A stretch of DNA of 45,976 bases from Strigomonas culicis (GCA_000482145.1 AUXH01000081.1:1-45976), one strand, 5' to 3'; positions 8,528 to 18,066 are shown, numbered from the stretch's first letter. Notes: generated by a model from the letters alone, not told the origin. A program made the numbers and translations.

Positions 8528-11500
8528 ATGAATGCGTTTCCCAATCCTTTGCACACGGTTCTGAATCATGTTTATTTGACTGGGGAACCCACAGTTATTT
8601 TTCCGTGTTCGTACATACAGGACTTGGAAAACCTGGTGAATGAAATACAAAAGAGAAACCTGAAGTTTGCAGGCATCCCAGTCGGTAGCTTAACGGTGGT
8701 GCCTAAGATTCCCTTATCCGAAGCCGAATTACATGATCTTTGCCTTTTGTACACGCAAGCGAAAACTGAAGATGAGCGTATTCAAATCTGCATTGATTTG
8801 TTCAACAGAGAATACCCATACTTCGACACGAAAAGTAAGGACGCACCTGTGTATCATCCAGCAGACTATATTCGACGTCTGTTACAGCTGTCTTACCGTA
8901 TTGTGCATGCCGACGAGCACGCATATGAGCGTCTGCTGTCCACTTCCCCCTACGTGCACGTTTCACCCATGAAGGAGGTCTGTCTGTATCTTCGAAATGT
9001 TGGGTACCCCATGTTGGATGAACAAAAGGTTTCTGACGGTCACAGCACCAGGGCGCTCAAGGAAGATGGAGAGGCGCATGCGCACGCAGACAGTGACACA
9101 GGTCCGACCGTGGGCCGGCCTGTGGGTGAGAGAAACAGCACGGGCAGCTGCGACGGCGCTGATGTGCAAGATCACATGACGACTGACGCGGTGGCGGATC
9201 CTTCGGCTCCCGTGGAACTGGAAGACCTCACGGGGATGGAGGAAGTGGATGCAACAAAGCACCCAGTTACTGAATATTTGGATGAGGACAATTTTGAACT
9301 CATTAATGACAGTGGACCACATTTTGTATTTGAAGGAGACGAGATGCGTCTGGTGGCTGTGTTTATCAAAAACGGTGTCAATACGGCCGTGTGTCGTAAA
9401 GCTGCCGCCGTGCTTGAGCCGGCTGCGACAAAGGAGAATTTACGCATGAAAACGAACGGCGGCATACCACCCAACACCGGCATCGTGGGCTACTATGACT
9501 ACTTAACCAATCCTACGCAGCACAAATGCCGAGAAACAGAGTTTATGCGGAAAAACTGGCATGATATCAACGATGGATGTGGTGCACTTTTGCACGCGTT
9601 GGACTTTGTGTATCGCCAATACGCACCCATCCACTACAATATGCAGAAGATAGCCATTCCTTCGAATTTCCAACTGCTCGATACCGTATTCAGCACAATT
9701 ACGGTGAACCGCAACTTCCGGACAGCCGTGCACACGGACAAGGGGGATTTCAAAAGTGGGTTCGCCGTTCTCAGTGTGATCAACGGTACTTACGATGGGT
9801 GTCACCTGGCCATCAAGAAGCTCCGCAAATCCTTCAAGATGGGTGTTGGCGATGTGCTTTTATTCGATGCGTCTTTGGAGCATGGAAACACACAGGTGCA
9901 CAACCCTGACTTTTGTTGGAACCGGACCAGTGTGGTGTGCTACTTGCGCAACGGACTGTGTTCTGCTGTGTGTGAGATGGAGCAGCGCAAGCATCTCAAT
10001 TACGCACTCATTAGAAAGCTAAACTCTGCTCCCACGTCGGACACAGTCGTGAATCTAAACGGTGCTGACGATAGCCTTCCCCCTCTTTTCGTGCCGACTG
10101 TGCTAGCAAGGAAACTCGCACCTGTTCAGTTGTCTGCCCTCAACTTCATCAATGACCGTGCCTACAAAAACAGTGGGTGCGTAGTTGCCATGGCCATGGG
10201 CCTGGGAAAGACGCTTGTGGCACTCTGCACGTGCTTTTCGCACTTGTATACACACCCTTCGCAAGACGTGCTCATCCTTACGCCCAAGCCGATCATTCCG
10301 CATTGGATTGCCGAATGTGAAAAATGGAAGCAATATGGACTTAACTTCAGTCACTTTGTTGCCTCGGATGGACTGGACAGTCTCAATTTCGAAAAGGCAC
10401 TGTACCAGTACGACCAACAAATGACTGGGCACGCGACCAAAGCTGGTCATGTTTTCGTCTTGAATCCAGAGTACGTTGGTTCCTTTGTGCGCCGCTTCAA
10501 TCAATTTGATCCGAAGCTCCTCATTGTGGACGAAGGGCACCGTGTAGCATCAAAATACAGTAAGCTGAATCAGTTTCTTGAGAACATGAAGTGTAGCATA
10601 CGGGTAGTACTTACAGGCACGCCAATTCAAAATGACTTCTCCGAGTTGTATCGTTTGGTTAGTTGGGTGAACAAGAGTGTGGCGCATGTGCTTCCGAACC
10701 GCCATTTCTTGGCGCTGGCCAATCATATTGACAAGTACATTAATGGGGAGGATACGGAGTTGAGCAACGCTGTGGGAGCGCTGTCCTACATTCAGGAGTG
10801 GATGAAGGGATTTGTGTTCCGCGAGGTGGAGAATGACCTGCCCCCACTCCGAGATTACTTAGTGGTATGCAACACATCAGAGACACAAAAGCAAATTGTG
10901 AACGATATTACAGGCGGCAAAGGGTTTTACGTTGTGTCAGCGACGGACTTTCGACCGTACCATCTCTCCACGCACCCGTTGTGCTATTATGCCTTCATAT
11001 CCGGCAAGTATCAGTCTTCGTGGCGCAAAAGTGATGGGAAACATGCGAGAGAGGAAGAAGGCACCATTCATTCACTGGGCAACGAAGGAATCGAGTTGGC
11101 GGAAACGTGTAGCAAGGCAGTGTGCGCTAGCGATATCGACTTTTTTGTCTCGCTGAGCGGAAAAATGGCTGTTCTCACGGAGATTATGCGGCGGATTGTC
11201 ACACTGAAGGAGAAAGTGATCATTTTTTCTCAGTATGTTGGGACACAGGATTTTATATACAGAGTCCTCACGGCGTTGCAAATCCCTGCGTACACCGTAC
11301 GAGGACAAGACTCGTTGGAGAAGCGCCGCTACGCTATTAGTCTCTTCCATCACGAGGAGAGCCTTACCGCACTGGTGCTGTCTACCAAAATAGCCGCATA
11401 CGGGTTGGATTTCACCGTGGCCAACCATGTGGTGCTGTTCGACTCGTGGTGGAATCCGCAAGTTGATGCGCAGGCCATCGCACGCGCCTATCGACGTAAT

Positions 11501-11848
11501 CAGACAAAGCCTGTGACTGTATACCGCTTGGCCTCTCATATGGAGGATCAGCACATTATAAGGGTCCAGATGCGAAAGATTGCCCTTTTCAGGTGCATCA
11601 TGTATGAGGAAGCTGCAAAAGTAAGCGAAATGTCGGATTGCTCTAGCACAGACTCCAACTCGGAGTTGTGGCAGTCACTTAAGGACAAGCCGCTGGAGGG
11701 AAACCAAACTGCTCTCATCTCAGTGTTTCGCTACGAGGAGGCCGTGAAAAAGACCGAGCAGCTGACTTCAGAGCCAGATAAAGAGGCAAACGATGAAGAA
11801 GAAGTGCTACAAACAAAACACATAGGAGTAAATGAACAAACAACATAA
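8528..11848 (+). CDS. JBP2: J-binding protein 2: thymine hydroxylase fused to SWI2/SNF2 ATPase
   Basis: JBP2 starts synthesis of base J (beta-D-glucosyl-hydroxymethyluracil). Its TET/JBP-type Fe(II)/2-oxoglutarate domain hydroxylates thymine in DNA, and its SWI2/SNF2 half is thought to open chromatin at new sites. Seen in the 1106 residues: the dioxygenase triad H402-x-D404 (RTAVHTDKG) and H452 (LEHGNTQ), plus R466 (CWNRTSVV) for 2-oxoglutarate. The helicase half has Walker A MGLGKT with K561, Walker B DEGH from D668, LTGTPIQNDFSELYRL, and a C-terminal lobe ending in QAIARAYRRNQTKPVTVYRL. All catalytic residues look intact. Length fits JBP2 (about 1,080-1,100); JBP1 lacks the ATPase. The acidic stretch around 180-290 is a variable linker. 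The ATG was chosen because the longer frame starts with GTG, upstream of the acceptor AG at 8506. Confidence 0.96.
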   Translation: MNAFPNPLHTVLNHVYLTGEPTVIFPCSYIQDLENLVNEIQKRNLKFAGIPVGSLTVVPKIPLSEAELHDLCLLYTQAKTEDERIQICIDLFNREYPYFDTKSKDAPVYHPADYIRRLLQLSYRIVHADEHAYERLLSTSPYVHVSPMKEVCLYLRNVGYPMLDEQKVSDGHSTRALKEDGEAHAHADSDTGPTVGRPVGERNSTGSCDGADVQDHMTTDAVADPSAPVELEDLTGMEEVDATKHPVTEYLDEDNFELINDSGPHFVFEGDEMRLVAVFIKNGVNTAVCRKAAAVLEPAATKENLRMKTNGGIPPNTGIVGYYDYLTNPTQHKCRETEFMRKNWHDINDGCGALLHALDFVYRQYAPIHYNMQKIAIPSNFQLLDTVFSTITVNRNFRTAVHTDKGDFKSGFAVLSVINGTYDGCHLAIKKLRKSFKMGVGDVLLFDASLEHGNTQVHNPDFCWNRTSVVCYLRNGLCSAVCEMEQRKHLNYALIRKLNSAPTSDTVVNLNGADDSLPPLFVPTVLARKLAPVQLSALNFINDRAYKNSGCVVAMAMGLGKTLVALCTCFSHLYTHPSQDVLILTPKPIIPHWIAECEKWKQYGLNFSHFVASDGLDSLNFEKALYQYDQQMTGHATKAGHVFVLNPEYVGSFVRRFNQFDPKLLIVDEGHRVASKYSKLNQFLENMKCSIRVVLTGTPIQNDFSELYRLVSWVNKSVAHVLPNRHFLALANHIDKYINGEDTELSNAVGALSYIQEWMKGFVFREVENDLPPLRDYLVVCNTSETQKQIVNDITGGKGFYVVSATDFRPYHLSTHPLCYYAFISGKYQSSWRKSDGKHAREEEGTIHSLGNEGIELAETCSKAVCASDIDFFVSLSGKMAVLTEIMRRIVTLKEKVIIFSQYVGTQDFIYRVLTALQIPAYTVRGQDSLEKRRYAISLFHHEESLTALVLSTKIAAYGLDFTVANHVVLFDSWWNPQVDAQAIARAYRRNQTKPVTVYRLASHMEDQHIIRVQMRKIALFRCIMYEEAAKVSEMSDCSSTDSNSELWQSLKDKPLEGNQTALISVFRYEEAVKKTEQLTSEPDKEANDEEEVLQTKHIGVNEQTT

Positions 11849-12187
11849 CAACAGTCATAATCGTGCTAATAATACTAATAGTCGTTTAATATTCCTTTCT
11901 GTACCACCTGTAAGTGTACCAGAGTGAAAGAACTATGGTAACAATGGCACACACTCATACAGTGGAAACTTCACAACTGCATAAAGCAGACACATCTGAG
12001 GACTTGATCCTATACGTATCTGCTTGTCAGCTGTTTTGCATCCATACTGGATCCTCCTCTCCCTTCTCTGGATGTATTTCTTGCCGCAGTCCTGTTTACG
12101 AGCTAGAGTCATAGAGTATTGTGAGAAAATACTGGTTAGTGCGATTTGTTATGCATATGTGACTGGTTGAGGTGTCTAACTGAAGCC
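11849..12187 (+). other. JBP2 to CNB-like gene intergenic region
   Basis: AT-rich, with a CT-rich tract and an AG at 12088-12089 that would leave a leader of about 98 bases. A 59-codon ATG frame inside looks like chance. No gene is supported. Confidence 0.55.
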
Positions 12188-14443
12188 ATGTCGACTATAG
12201 AAAACACTTCAAAGGATAAGAGCATCGCAATCCTCAGAAAACTGTTTTGCCCTTTATTACAAAGGCGTATTTATAGGAAAAGAAAACACCCATGCGTAGG
12301 GAACGATGTTCATATGCCCTCCGAGGAAGTACTGAAACAACACCCGCTACTGTCCAAATGGCCCTTATTACCTATTAAAAATGTTCTTCGTCTGGGTAAA
12401 CTCTGTGCCTATAGAAAAGGATGCAGCGTTGCATACAATAAGGAGCCATTATCCACCTGCTCCATTTTTTGGGTCATATCTGGGAAGCTCATGCAGGTTC
12501 CTTCGAAGAAGGAAATCAAACGATGCGCGTTGGAAATACCCACTCTGTTTGATACAAAGCTACCCAAAACAGGACCATTGGTATTTCCGTCTCTTTTCAG
12601 CTCGGTCCGTCATACTCCTGCCACACGACTGCAAGAAAGTGTTTTGGATGGACTCTCAACGTTCAGTGCAGGTCAGCTCATTGATGCGGAGCTGCTGCTC
12701 TTTGGTGCGCTGCGAAGACGCTCCATCGCGTGCTTAACCGATGTAGTTTTGGTATCTATTCCATTCTTGGCGTTTCAAAACGAGTTTCTTCTATTAAAAG
12801 GACCTCCTCACAGATCCACCATAGAGGAAGCGCGCAAGGTCGTTACCGCAGCGCTCGCGAACGGCAATGCAAAGCCTCCACTGGCTGACATTCTGTCAGC
12901 AAACAGTGTTTTAACCGCCCTAAACCCGCAGAGTCTCAAAGCTATCTGGATGCAACTTCAACCGACTGTGTTCAAATGTGGGGAAATCATCTGCAACAAC
13001 ACGTACACATCAGACACTGTCTTCTTTCTTTCGGTAGGTAAAGTGAAGTACGTTACTGAAAAATCAAGGGATGTCCTCGTCCGATCAAGAGGCGCATGTA
13101 TGGGCTTGAACAGCATCATTTCGTTTGAGCTACCGACACACTTGCTGGAGAAGCGAACCGTCGTGGCGGCATCGTATTGCGAACTGTGGTTCATTTCGAC
13201 GCGTGCGTTTCTGTGTCTGTGCGATGAAGGGGATAAAGTAAACTGCTCGCGGCAAGCCACCAAGGAAATAGATATTGCCCAGTGCTCGCTGAATTTGCAA
13301 TCTAATCTGCGAAATTTGGCTGTGTTTGCGTCGGTATCCGATGTTTTTTTGAACGCTGTGGTGAAGTCCCTCAAGATGCGAGTGTACATGCCGGGGGATT
13401 GTATTATTCCTGCGAAAAAGGTATTCAAAAGTGGGGTTATCATTTTGTGTGGAGAGGCGTACATAGAAATTCGCAATAAGGGAGGAAAGGGAGAAACGCG
13501 CGAGCCGGCACGTGTTGGCTCCCTTTACTATCTATGCGAAGCACTTGTTGGTATAAAAATGCCAAATGCCATTGTTGCAGGTACGAGTGTGATTGTCGCG
13601 CTTATTTCAGCGGGGTGCATCTTCGATGCTTTGGAGAAAAGCGAATGGGTTTCAACGGAGATGGACTCTATTATGGAAATGTCTCATCAATACGTTGAAA
13701 AAGTGTACGGTGGAGATGCTGCGGAGTGCAAGGCGCAAGAGACCGCACAGAAGCGTGTTAATGCATTCTACGAAAAGGAGCAAGCGAAAAAGGCACAGAC
13801 GCAGAAAGAGGTACAAAAACAAGTTGTCAAGGATTCCGTGCTCTCGGAGTTAGAGGAGGAAAACAATCTTTTCACAAGCCTCTCCACGCAGCTCGAGTAT
13901 CTGCGCCACAGCGAGTTGGAGGCCGAGAAGTACCGCTACTTGAGCAGCCCGAATAACGCCGTGGTGACGACGCAGCAGGCGCCTATCTCAGGGCAGGCGG
14001 GCGGGGCTGCGCGGAAGTGCAGCGGTTGCTTCACCACGGACGACAGAGGAAAGGCGGTGTACTGCGACGAAGTGCCCCAAGGGTGGAGACGCAAACAACG
14101 CCCAGCAGAAGGCAACGCGGTTAGCGCTGTAGATCGCGCGTATTCACAAGATCGCGGCTTTGCTCCCGCGCCCCCAGCCGTCCCTGCAAGTTCTTCCCCC
14201 AATCTTGGTGCCGCAGCTGGAACGAGACGTATTATCCCCAGTCGAGATCTCTACGTTCCGGCGGTCATTCGCCGGCCGAATGACAACACCCTCACGGGCA
14301 ACCGAGCGATGGCCCGCAGCTCACCGCCGCCACGCCTGGCTGCCCTGCGGACGGAAGTATCTCAAATGAAGGATGACGCGGACGGTTTTGACCGACGACA
14401 GGAGTACAGACGGCATCTACTTAAGCGAGGTGGCATGATGTGA
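12188..14443 (+). CDS. Protein with degenerate cyclic-nucleotide-binding-like domains and coiled coil
   Basis: The 751-residue protein appears to hold up to three beta-roll domains of the cyclic-nucleotide-binding superfamily: a weak one at about 65-190, a clearer one at about 250-350 (FKCGEIICNN...FFLSVGKVKYV), and one at about 375-495 (YMPGDCIIPAKK...GVIILCGEAYIEI). The phosphate-binding cassette that contacts cAMP or cGMP (consensus FGE...PRxA) is not recognisable in any of them, so nucleotide binding is doubtful. A Lys/Glu/Gln-rich coiled coil (about 515-585) and a disordered, Ala/Pro-rich tail follow. The frame extends 14 codons upstream to a TTG; the ATG at 12188 is the natural start. 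Partner and role are unknown. A scaffolding or flagellar/cytoskeletal role is possible but not shown. Confidence 0.7.
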   Translation: MSTIENTSKDKSIAILRKLFCPLLQRRIYRKRKHPCVGNDVHMPSEEVLKQHPLLSKWPLLPIKNVLRLGKLCAYRKGCSVAYNKEPLSTCSIFWVISGKLMQVPSKKEIKRCALEIPTLFDTKLPKTGPLVFPSLFSSVRHTPATRLQESVLDGLSTFSAGQLIDAELLLFGALRRRSIACLTDVVLVSIPFLAFQNEFLLLKGPPHRSTIEEARKVVTAALANGNAKPPLADILSANSVLTALNPQSLKAIWMQLQPTVFKCGEIICNNTYTSDTVFFLSVGKVKYVTEKSRDVLVRSRGACMGLNSIISFELPTHLLEKRTVVAASYCELWFISTRAFLCLCDEGDKVNCSRQATKEIDIAQCSLNLQSNLRNLAVFASVSDVFLNAVVKSLKMRVYMPGDCIIPAKKVFKSGVIILCGEAYIEIRNKGGKGETREPARVGSLYYLCEALVGIKMPNAIVAGTSVIVALISAGCIFDALEKSEWVSTEMDSIMEMSHQYVEKVYGGDAAECKAQETAQKRVNAFYEKEQAKKAQTQKEVQKQVVKDSVLSELEEENNLFTSLSTQLEYLRHSELEAEKYRYLSSPNNAVVTTQQAPISGQAGGAARKCSGCFTTDDRGKAVYCDEVPQGWRRKQRPAEGNAVSAVDRAYSQDRGFAPAPPAVPASSSPNLGAAAGTRRIIPSRDLYVPAVIRRPNDNTLTGNRAMARSSPPPRLAALRTEVSQMKDDADGFDRRQEYRRHLLKRGGMM

Positions 14444-14891
14444 AACGGTATATGATGGTCTTGGGATAGGGAGGGTTGACGAGTGCATTTTCACGTCATC
14501 TATGTATATTCACTATTTCTTTTCCCCCTTTTTTCACATGTGCACTGCGATAATCATAATTAAGCGATGTAGCTTAATTGCCTCCGCACCGTCAACCTAA
14601 CGGTGGTGCGGTACATTTCTTTAAATGACTCTTATTCAACTGTTTATTTTTACGCTACTCTAAAGGGGAGCATGTTCACTATGGATGAGGACCGTATTGC
14701 TGCAAGACAATTTGAAATGGAAAGGAACATCGATGTACTGATTGGTGTAATCAGTGTCACCTTATGCCGCTTAGTTGAATACTTATTCTCATTATTTGTA
14801 TATTCCCTCCTCCCCCCTCTCTCTCTCTGTTTTTATTCCTGTTCAGTCAAACGATGTATCTATGTGTATGGGATAAATAACAAGAGACATC
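14444..14891 (+). other. Intergenic region with two splice-type tracts, a small open frame and a uORF
   Basis: The stretch has two polypyrimidine tracts, near 14517-14536 and at 14803-14840. The second precedes the acceptor AG at 14845-14846. Between them an ATG frame from 14681 (MDEDRIAARQFEMERNI...) reads rather like coding sequence, but it runs through the second tract and into the next gene, so I do not call it a gene. An imperfect hairpin lies at about 14582-14612. Confidence 0.5.
14854..14880 (+). promoter_or_regulatory. Upstream ORF of eight codons in the ARL16-like leader
   Basis: Downstream of the likely acceptor AG (14846) and upstream of the GTPase ATG (14892) lies ATG TAT CTA TGT GTA TGG GAT AAA TAA. 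A second, two-codon ATG frame starts inside it at 14862-14867. Such uORFs commonly lower translation. The effect here is inferred. Confidence 0.5.
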
Positions 14892-15434
14892 ATGAACTAT
14901 GTTTTGTACGTCGTAGGGCCGGAGGCAAGTGGCAAAACGGATCTGACTAATCAGCTAGTGCAGCAATGCCAAGATAAGCTGTTTATTCACCCTAAGAAGT
15001 ATCCCCCGACCACTGGACAGCAGATGCTGACATTAACTCTGGGGCCAGCTTGTTCAGTAGAGGTGCGGGAGGTCGGAGGATTAATGGTTAACTCGTGGGA
15101 GAAGTTCATTAAGAGTAAGGTATCTGGGACAGATGGTAAAGCGGCGAGGTACGCTCTGCTATTTGTCGTCAGTGCTTCCGCTCCTCAGCAGCTGCCTCTT
15201 TCGATCAGCGCCTTCCAGCTTCTAAAAGGGTGTGATGGTGTATGCGCAGAGTGGCCTGCATTGATTGTGGTGCAGAAGGCTGGGATGCCACATGTCATGT
15301 CGCTGCCTGAGGTGAAGCAGTTGGTTATAGATGGCGCTCTTGTACAAGATACATCCATCATGGAGGTGGACTCGTGGAATGGGATTGGACTTGGGGATGT
15401 GCATGTATGGTTGCAGAAGACTTTTGTATTGTAA
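14892..15434 (+). CDS. ARL16: ARL16-like small GTPase
   Basis: The 180-residue product resembles ARL16, an atypical ARF-like GTPase linked in animals to ciliary and Golgi traffic. Seen: P-loop GPEASGKT (9-16), a PPTTG switch I-like motif (38-42), and VREVGGLM (58-65), which matches the distinctive RELGG switch II of ARL16 in place of the usual WDxGGQ. The base-specificity NKxD motif is replaced by VVQKAG (near 127-132), so guanine selectivity may be weak. There is no N-terminal glycine for myristoylation and no C-terminal prenyl motif. The ATG is not the first AUG of the leader because a short uORF precedes it. Gene identity rests on motifs and length (human about 173-197). A generic divergent ARL is the alternative. 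Confidence 0.72.
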   Translation: MNYVLYVVGPEASGKTDLTNQLVQQCQDKLFIHPKKYPPTTGQQMLTLTLGPACSVEVREVGGLMVNSWEKFIKSKVSGTDGKAARYALLFVVSASAPQQLPLSISAFQLLKGCDGVCAEWPALIVVQKAGMPHVMSLPEVKQLVIDGALVQDTSIMEVDSWNGIGLGDVHVWLQKTFVL

Positions 15435-15696
15435 TAATGTGTATTACCACGAGTAATAGTTGGCATGATCAAAGAACGGGGGAGACGCATTGTAAGTAAT
15501 AGTAGGGCAGCGTCCCTCTCTTTGTTGTCACCTGCTATGTACCTGTGATTCCTTTCTCCACCTCTCTCACTCTCTCTTTCTCTTATGTTCGCTTTAATGC
15601 TGCTGTGGATGAAGAAAGGAATAAAAGTGCATACACAGAGGTGGCATAGTAAAAAAAGAAAAGTGTCAAAGAGCCTTGAAGAAAGACCATTGAGGC

Positions 15697-16518
15697 ATGT
15701 TTCGCAAGCTCTCCGCATGTACTTCGCACCTCCGTGCGCCCACAGCGATCCTTAGTGCGCAGGTGCGGTCTATGAATATGAACCGTAGCGTTCAGACCAA
15801 GTGGGAAATTGACGGAATGAACATCTCCCAGAAGAGAACCGACTACGACTTTGATAAGGAGCAGTGGATGAAGCAGATGCGTTTTGCTTCGATGGACTGC
15901 ATTATGGACCCTGACATTACACCCATCAGCTACACCTCTCTCTCCGGTCTCCGAAAGGCCTTCCGCCGCTTCATCACGATGAAGAAGCTGATGGAGCGCC
16001 GCCCTGACTTTGATAGTGCACAGCTCAAAGATCTCTTCATCAAGCTGAAGACACTCTCGCACGACAAGAACAAGAACACCTTAAAAACCATTCACATACT
16101 GACCACACACGGTGAAGCAGACCGCATTGCAAAGGAAATTAAGGCGAGCATTAATGAGGATTTTGTCAAGAAGAGTTGGAAATCGTTAAAGCAGCAGGAG
16201 GCAGTCAACACGTATGAGATAGAAGTGGACTCCTTTCAACTCGTCAACTGCTACATGGGTCAGATGTCGCAGGACGACTGGCTGCAGGTAACGTACCGGT
16301 GTGAGTACCGAGAGAGAAACGGCAAAGCGTTTGACTGGGAGAAAGTTCTAGAGTACCCTGTCTTCGAAGTGAGGCTCGGTGATGGCGTGCGCACGGCCAA
16401 CAACCATCCATTTATTGTAGTAGGTGTGATGAGAAAAGATGGTACACGATACGGTAAGGACTCCCAAGACGCGGCTGCCCTTCGCAAGCAGTTTGACCGC
16501 AACAGCAAGTGGTTCTAG
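15697..16518 (+). CDS. Mitochondrial mL45/Tim44-like protein
   Basis: The 273-residue protein starts with an Arg/Ser/Ala-rich presequence-like segment (MFRKLSACTSHLRAPTAILS), suggesting mitochondrial import. The C-terminal half (about 155-250) fits a Tim44-like/NTF2-like fold as found in mitoribosomal mL45: VDSFQLVNCYMGQMSQDDWL, then a beta strand with VTYRCEY, then KVLEYPVFEVRLGDG, which resembles the DVLEYVVFEKQL block of mL45. If right, it belongs to the large mitoribosomal subunit near the exit tunnel. A free Tim44-domain protein is the main alternative. The start codon is ATG. The polypyrimidine tract at about 15545-15590 and an AG near 15614 supply the splice site. Confidence 0.55.
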   Translation: MFRKLSACTSHLRAPTAILSAQVRSMNMNRSVQTKWEIDGMNISQKRTDYDFDKEQWMKQMRFASMDCIMDPDITPISYTSLSGLRKAFRRFITMKKLMERRPDFDSAQLKDLFIKLKTLSHDKNKNTLKTIHILTTHGEADRIAKEIKASINEDFVKKSWKSLKQQEAVNTYEIEVDSFQLVNCYMGQMSQDDWLQVTYRCEYRERNGKAFDWEKVLEYPVFEVRLGDGVRTANNHPFIVVGVMRKDGTRYGKDSQDAAALRKQFDRNSKWF

Positions 16519-16866
16519 TACACACATAAGGGTTGATCAAGAAGTAAAACGAAATCGCTACATCCTTTGAAAAAAAAAAAAGAGCCAAGTAGCATTCTAA
16601 AAAGACAAAAAACTTTTTTTTACTATTAAGTCACAATTATTGTTCAAATCTATACCAGCTAGTTTTGCGTTGAGCACGTTAGCACACACGTGCATATATG
16701 CTGTTTATTATTATCGTTCTGCATCTTTGATGACTGCGACTGATTGTTTATGTGTCGCTTTATTACATTGATGTTGATTAGTATTTTGCCTGTTTCCCCT
16801 TTTTTCCTTTTTTTTTATCATCGTCTCGTAGGCACTGTTGGGTGCACCGTTATTGGCTTTAGGTAT
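16519..16866 (+). other. mL45-like to J-protein intergenic region
   Basis: AT-rich, with an A-run near 16570-16581 and a T-rich tract (16788-16819) ending in the acceptor AG at 16830-16831. The in-frame TTG at 16744 and ATG at 16750 lie upstream of that acceptor. Confidence 0.55.
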
Positions 16867-18066
16867 ATGGAAACTTTAGCGGAAAAATGTCTCCAAAATG
16901 GTGATGTTGACGGAGCTATCAAATTGTATACTTCTCTGGAGAATATTAATCCAGTTTATGCGCGCAAGGCGTACCTCTTGAGAGCTCTCAGCAATCCAAC
17001 TTCGATTCCTATCCCGCAGCGGCACAAAGCCATTTGCGACGTTTTTCTGGAGAACACACTCCCGCCATCCGCTCTCTGGCTGTCTACGAATCCGACGGTA
17101 GAGTCTATCACTAAAAACTATCAGAAACTGGTCGTGCACGTACACCCCGACAAGAATCCCTTTCCTCAGGCGAAGAACGCCTTTCAGAGCCTGGGAAAGC
17201 TAAAGGAGATGTCGTTGGATGCGCTTAGCAGAAGAAACAATGATGAGGGGTCACTTTTTAACGAGGAGGAGACGAAAAGGACGGAGCCGGTGCAGAAGGC
17301 GCCGACCGCTCCCGGGTCCCGTGCAAAGCAAAAGAAAGGACCCCCGGCTGGCCGGACGCTGCCCAAACTCGCGGACCTGAAGAACACTAGAATCACCCTC
17401 ACGTCACTCAGGCGGAAGGGTGGGACGCGCAGCCTGGACGACACTGACTTCGCCAGCGCCACGACGCGTTCCTCCACGCAGTCGGCCGACGTGGATGAAG
17501 AAGATTTGCCTCACTTAGCGTCGACTGCTCCGTCGTTCAGCGCCCAGCGCTGTGCTTTCGCAAAGCAGCCGCACAAGCCTGCGCGGCGGGCGAGCAAGGG
17601 ACCCGCACGGCCGCATCAGGGAAATCTGAAACCACTTGAAAAGGAGCCTAGTAGTTCCACGGAGGGTCGGCACGAGGGCGCGACACCTCCACCACCGGCC
17701 GCACCATCGCCCGACCGCGAAGAGGCCAATGAGCAAACGGCTGCTCGCGTCCCTACAGTCCCACCACGTCGAGTCGCCGCGGAAAAGGCCGCGGCATCTT
17801 CTGGCGCCACGCAGATACCCACCACAGCGAAGGGAGCGGCTGCAGAGACCAAGCCGGCGGTCTCTCCCATGGATGGAAACGGTGCTGCGGTGCAGAGCGG
17901 CATGAGCGTGGAGGAAATAGATCCAGAAGAAAAACAGCTTCTTCGCGACCAAATAGATTGCATGATTAGCCGCTTAGGTCAACTGCGTAACACCAGCACA
18001 TCTATACGGCTAACATCAAACCTCACCTTTGACCACTATGAGCAAGGGCGTCTTCATCAAAAGTGA
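16867..18066 (+). CDS. J-domain (DnaJ-type) co-chaperone
   Basis: The 399-residue protein should stimulate an Hsp70 partner. Residues 1-30 (AEKCLQNGDVDGAIKLYTSL) form a TPR/MIT-like helical hairpin resembling the N-terminus of DNAJB12/14-type proteins. A J domain follows (about 68-125) with the essential HPD at 93-95 (VHVHPDKNPFPQAKNAF). After that the chain is low-complexity Lys/Ser/Pro/Ala-rich (about 130-360), with a short helical C-terminus (EEIDPEEKQLLRDQID). I see no transmembrane span, zinc finger or G/F region, so it is a type III J-protein, probably soluble. The reading frame extends upstream to TTG/ATG codons, but those precede the acceptor AG at 16831, so ATG 16867 is preferred. 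Confidence 0.82.
   Translation: METLAEKCLQNGDVDGAIKLYTSLENINPVYARKAYLLRALSNPTSIPIPQRHKAICDVFLENTLPPSALWLSTNPTVESITKNYQKLVVHVHPDKNPFPQAKNAFQSLGKLKEMSLDALSRRNNDEGSLFNEEETKRTEPVQKAPTAPGSRAKQKKGPPAGRTLPKLADLKNTRITLTSLRRKGGTRSLDDTDFASATTRSSTQSADVDEEDLPHLASTAPSFSAQRCAFAKQPHKPARRASKGPARPHQGNLKPLEKEPSSSTEGRHEGATPPPPAAPSPDREEANEQTAARVPTVPPRRVAAEKAAASSGATQIPTTAKGAAAETKPAVSPMDGNGAAVQSGMSVEEIDPEEKQLLRDQIDCMISRLGQLRNTSTSIRLTSNLTFDHYEQGRLHQK

Noticed and set aside
11935..12114. 59-codon ATG frame between JBP2 and the CNB-like gene
   Set aside because: No recognisable motif, and it contains the splice tract of the next gene.
16744..16866. Hydrophobic N-terminal extension of the first J-protein
   Set aside because: Starts with TTG, and its hydrophobicity is the translated polypyrimidine tract upstream of the AG at 16831.
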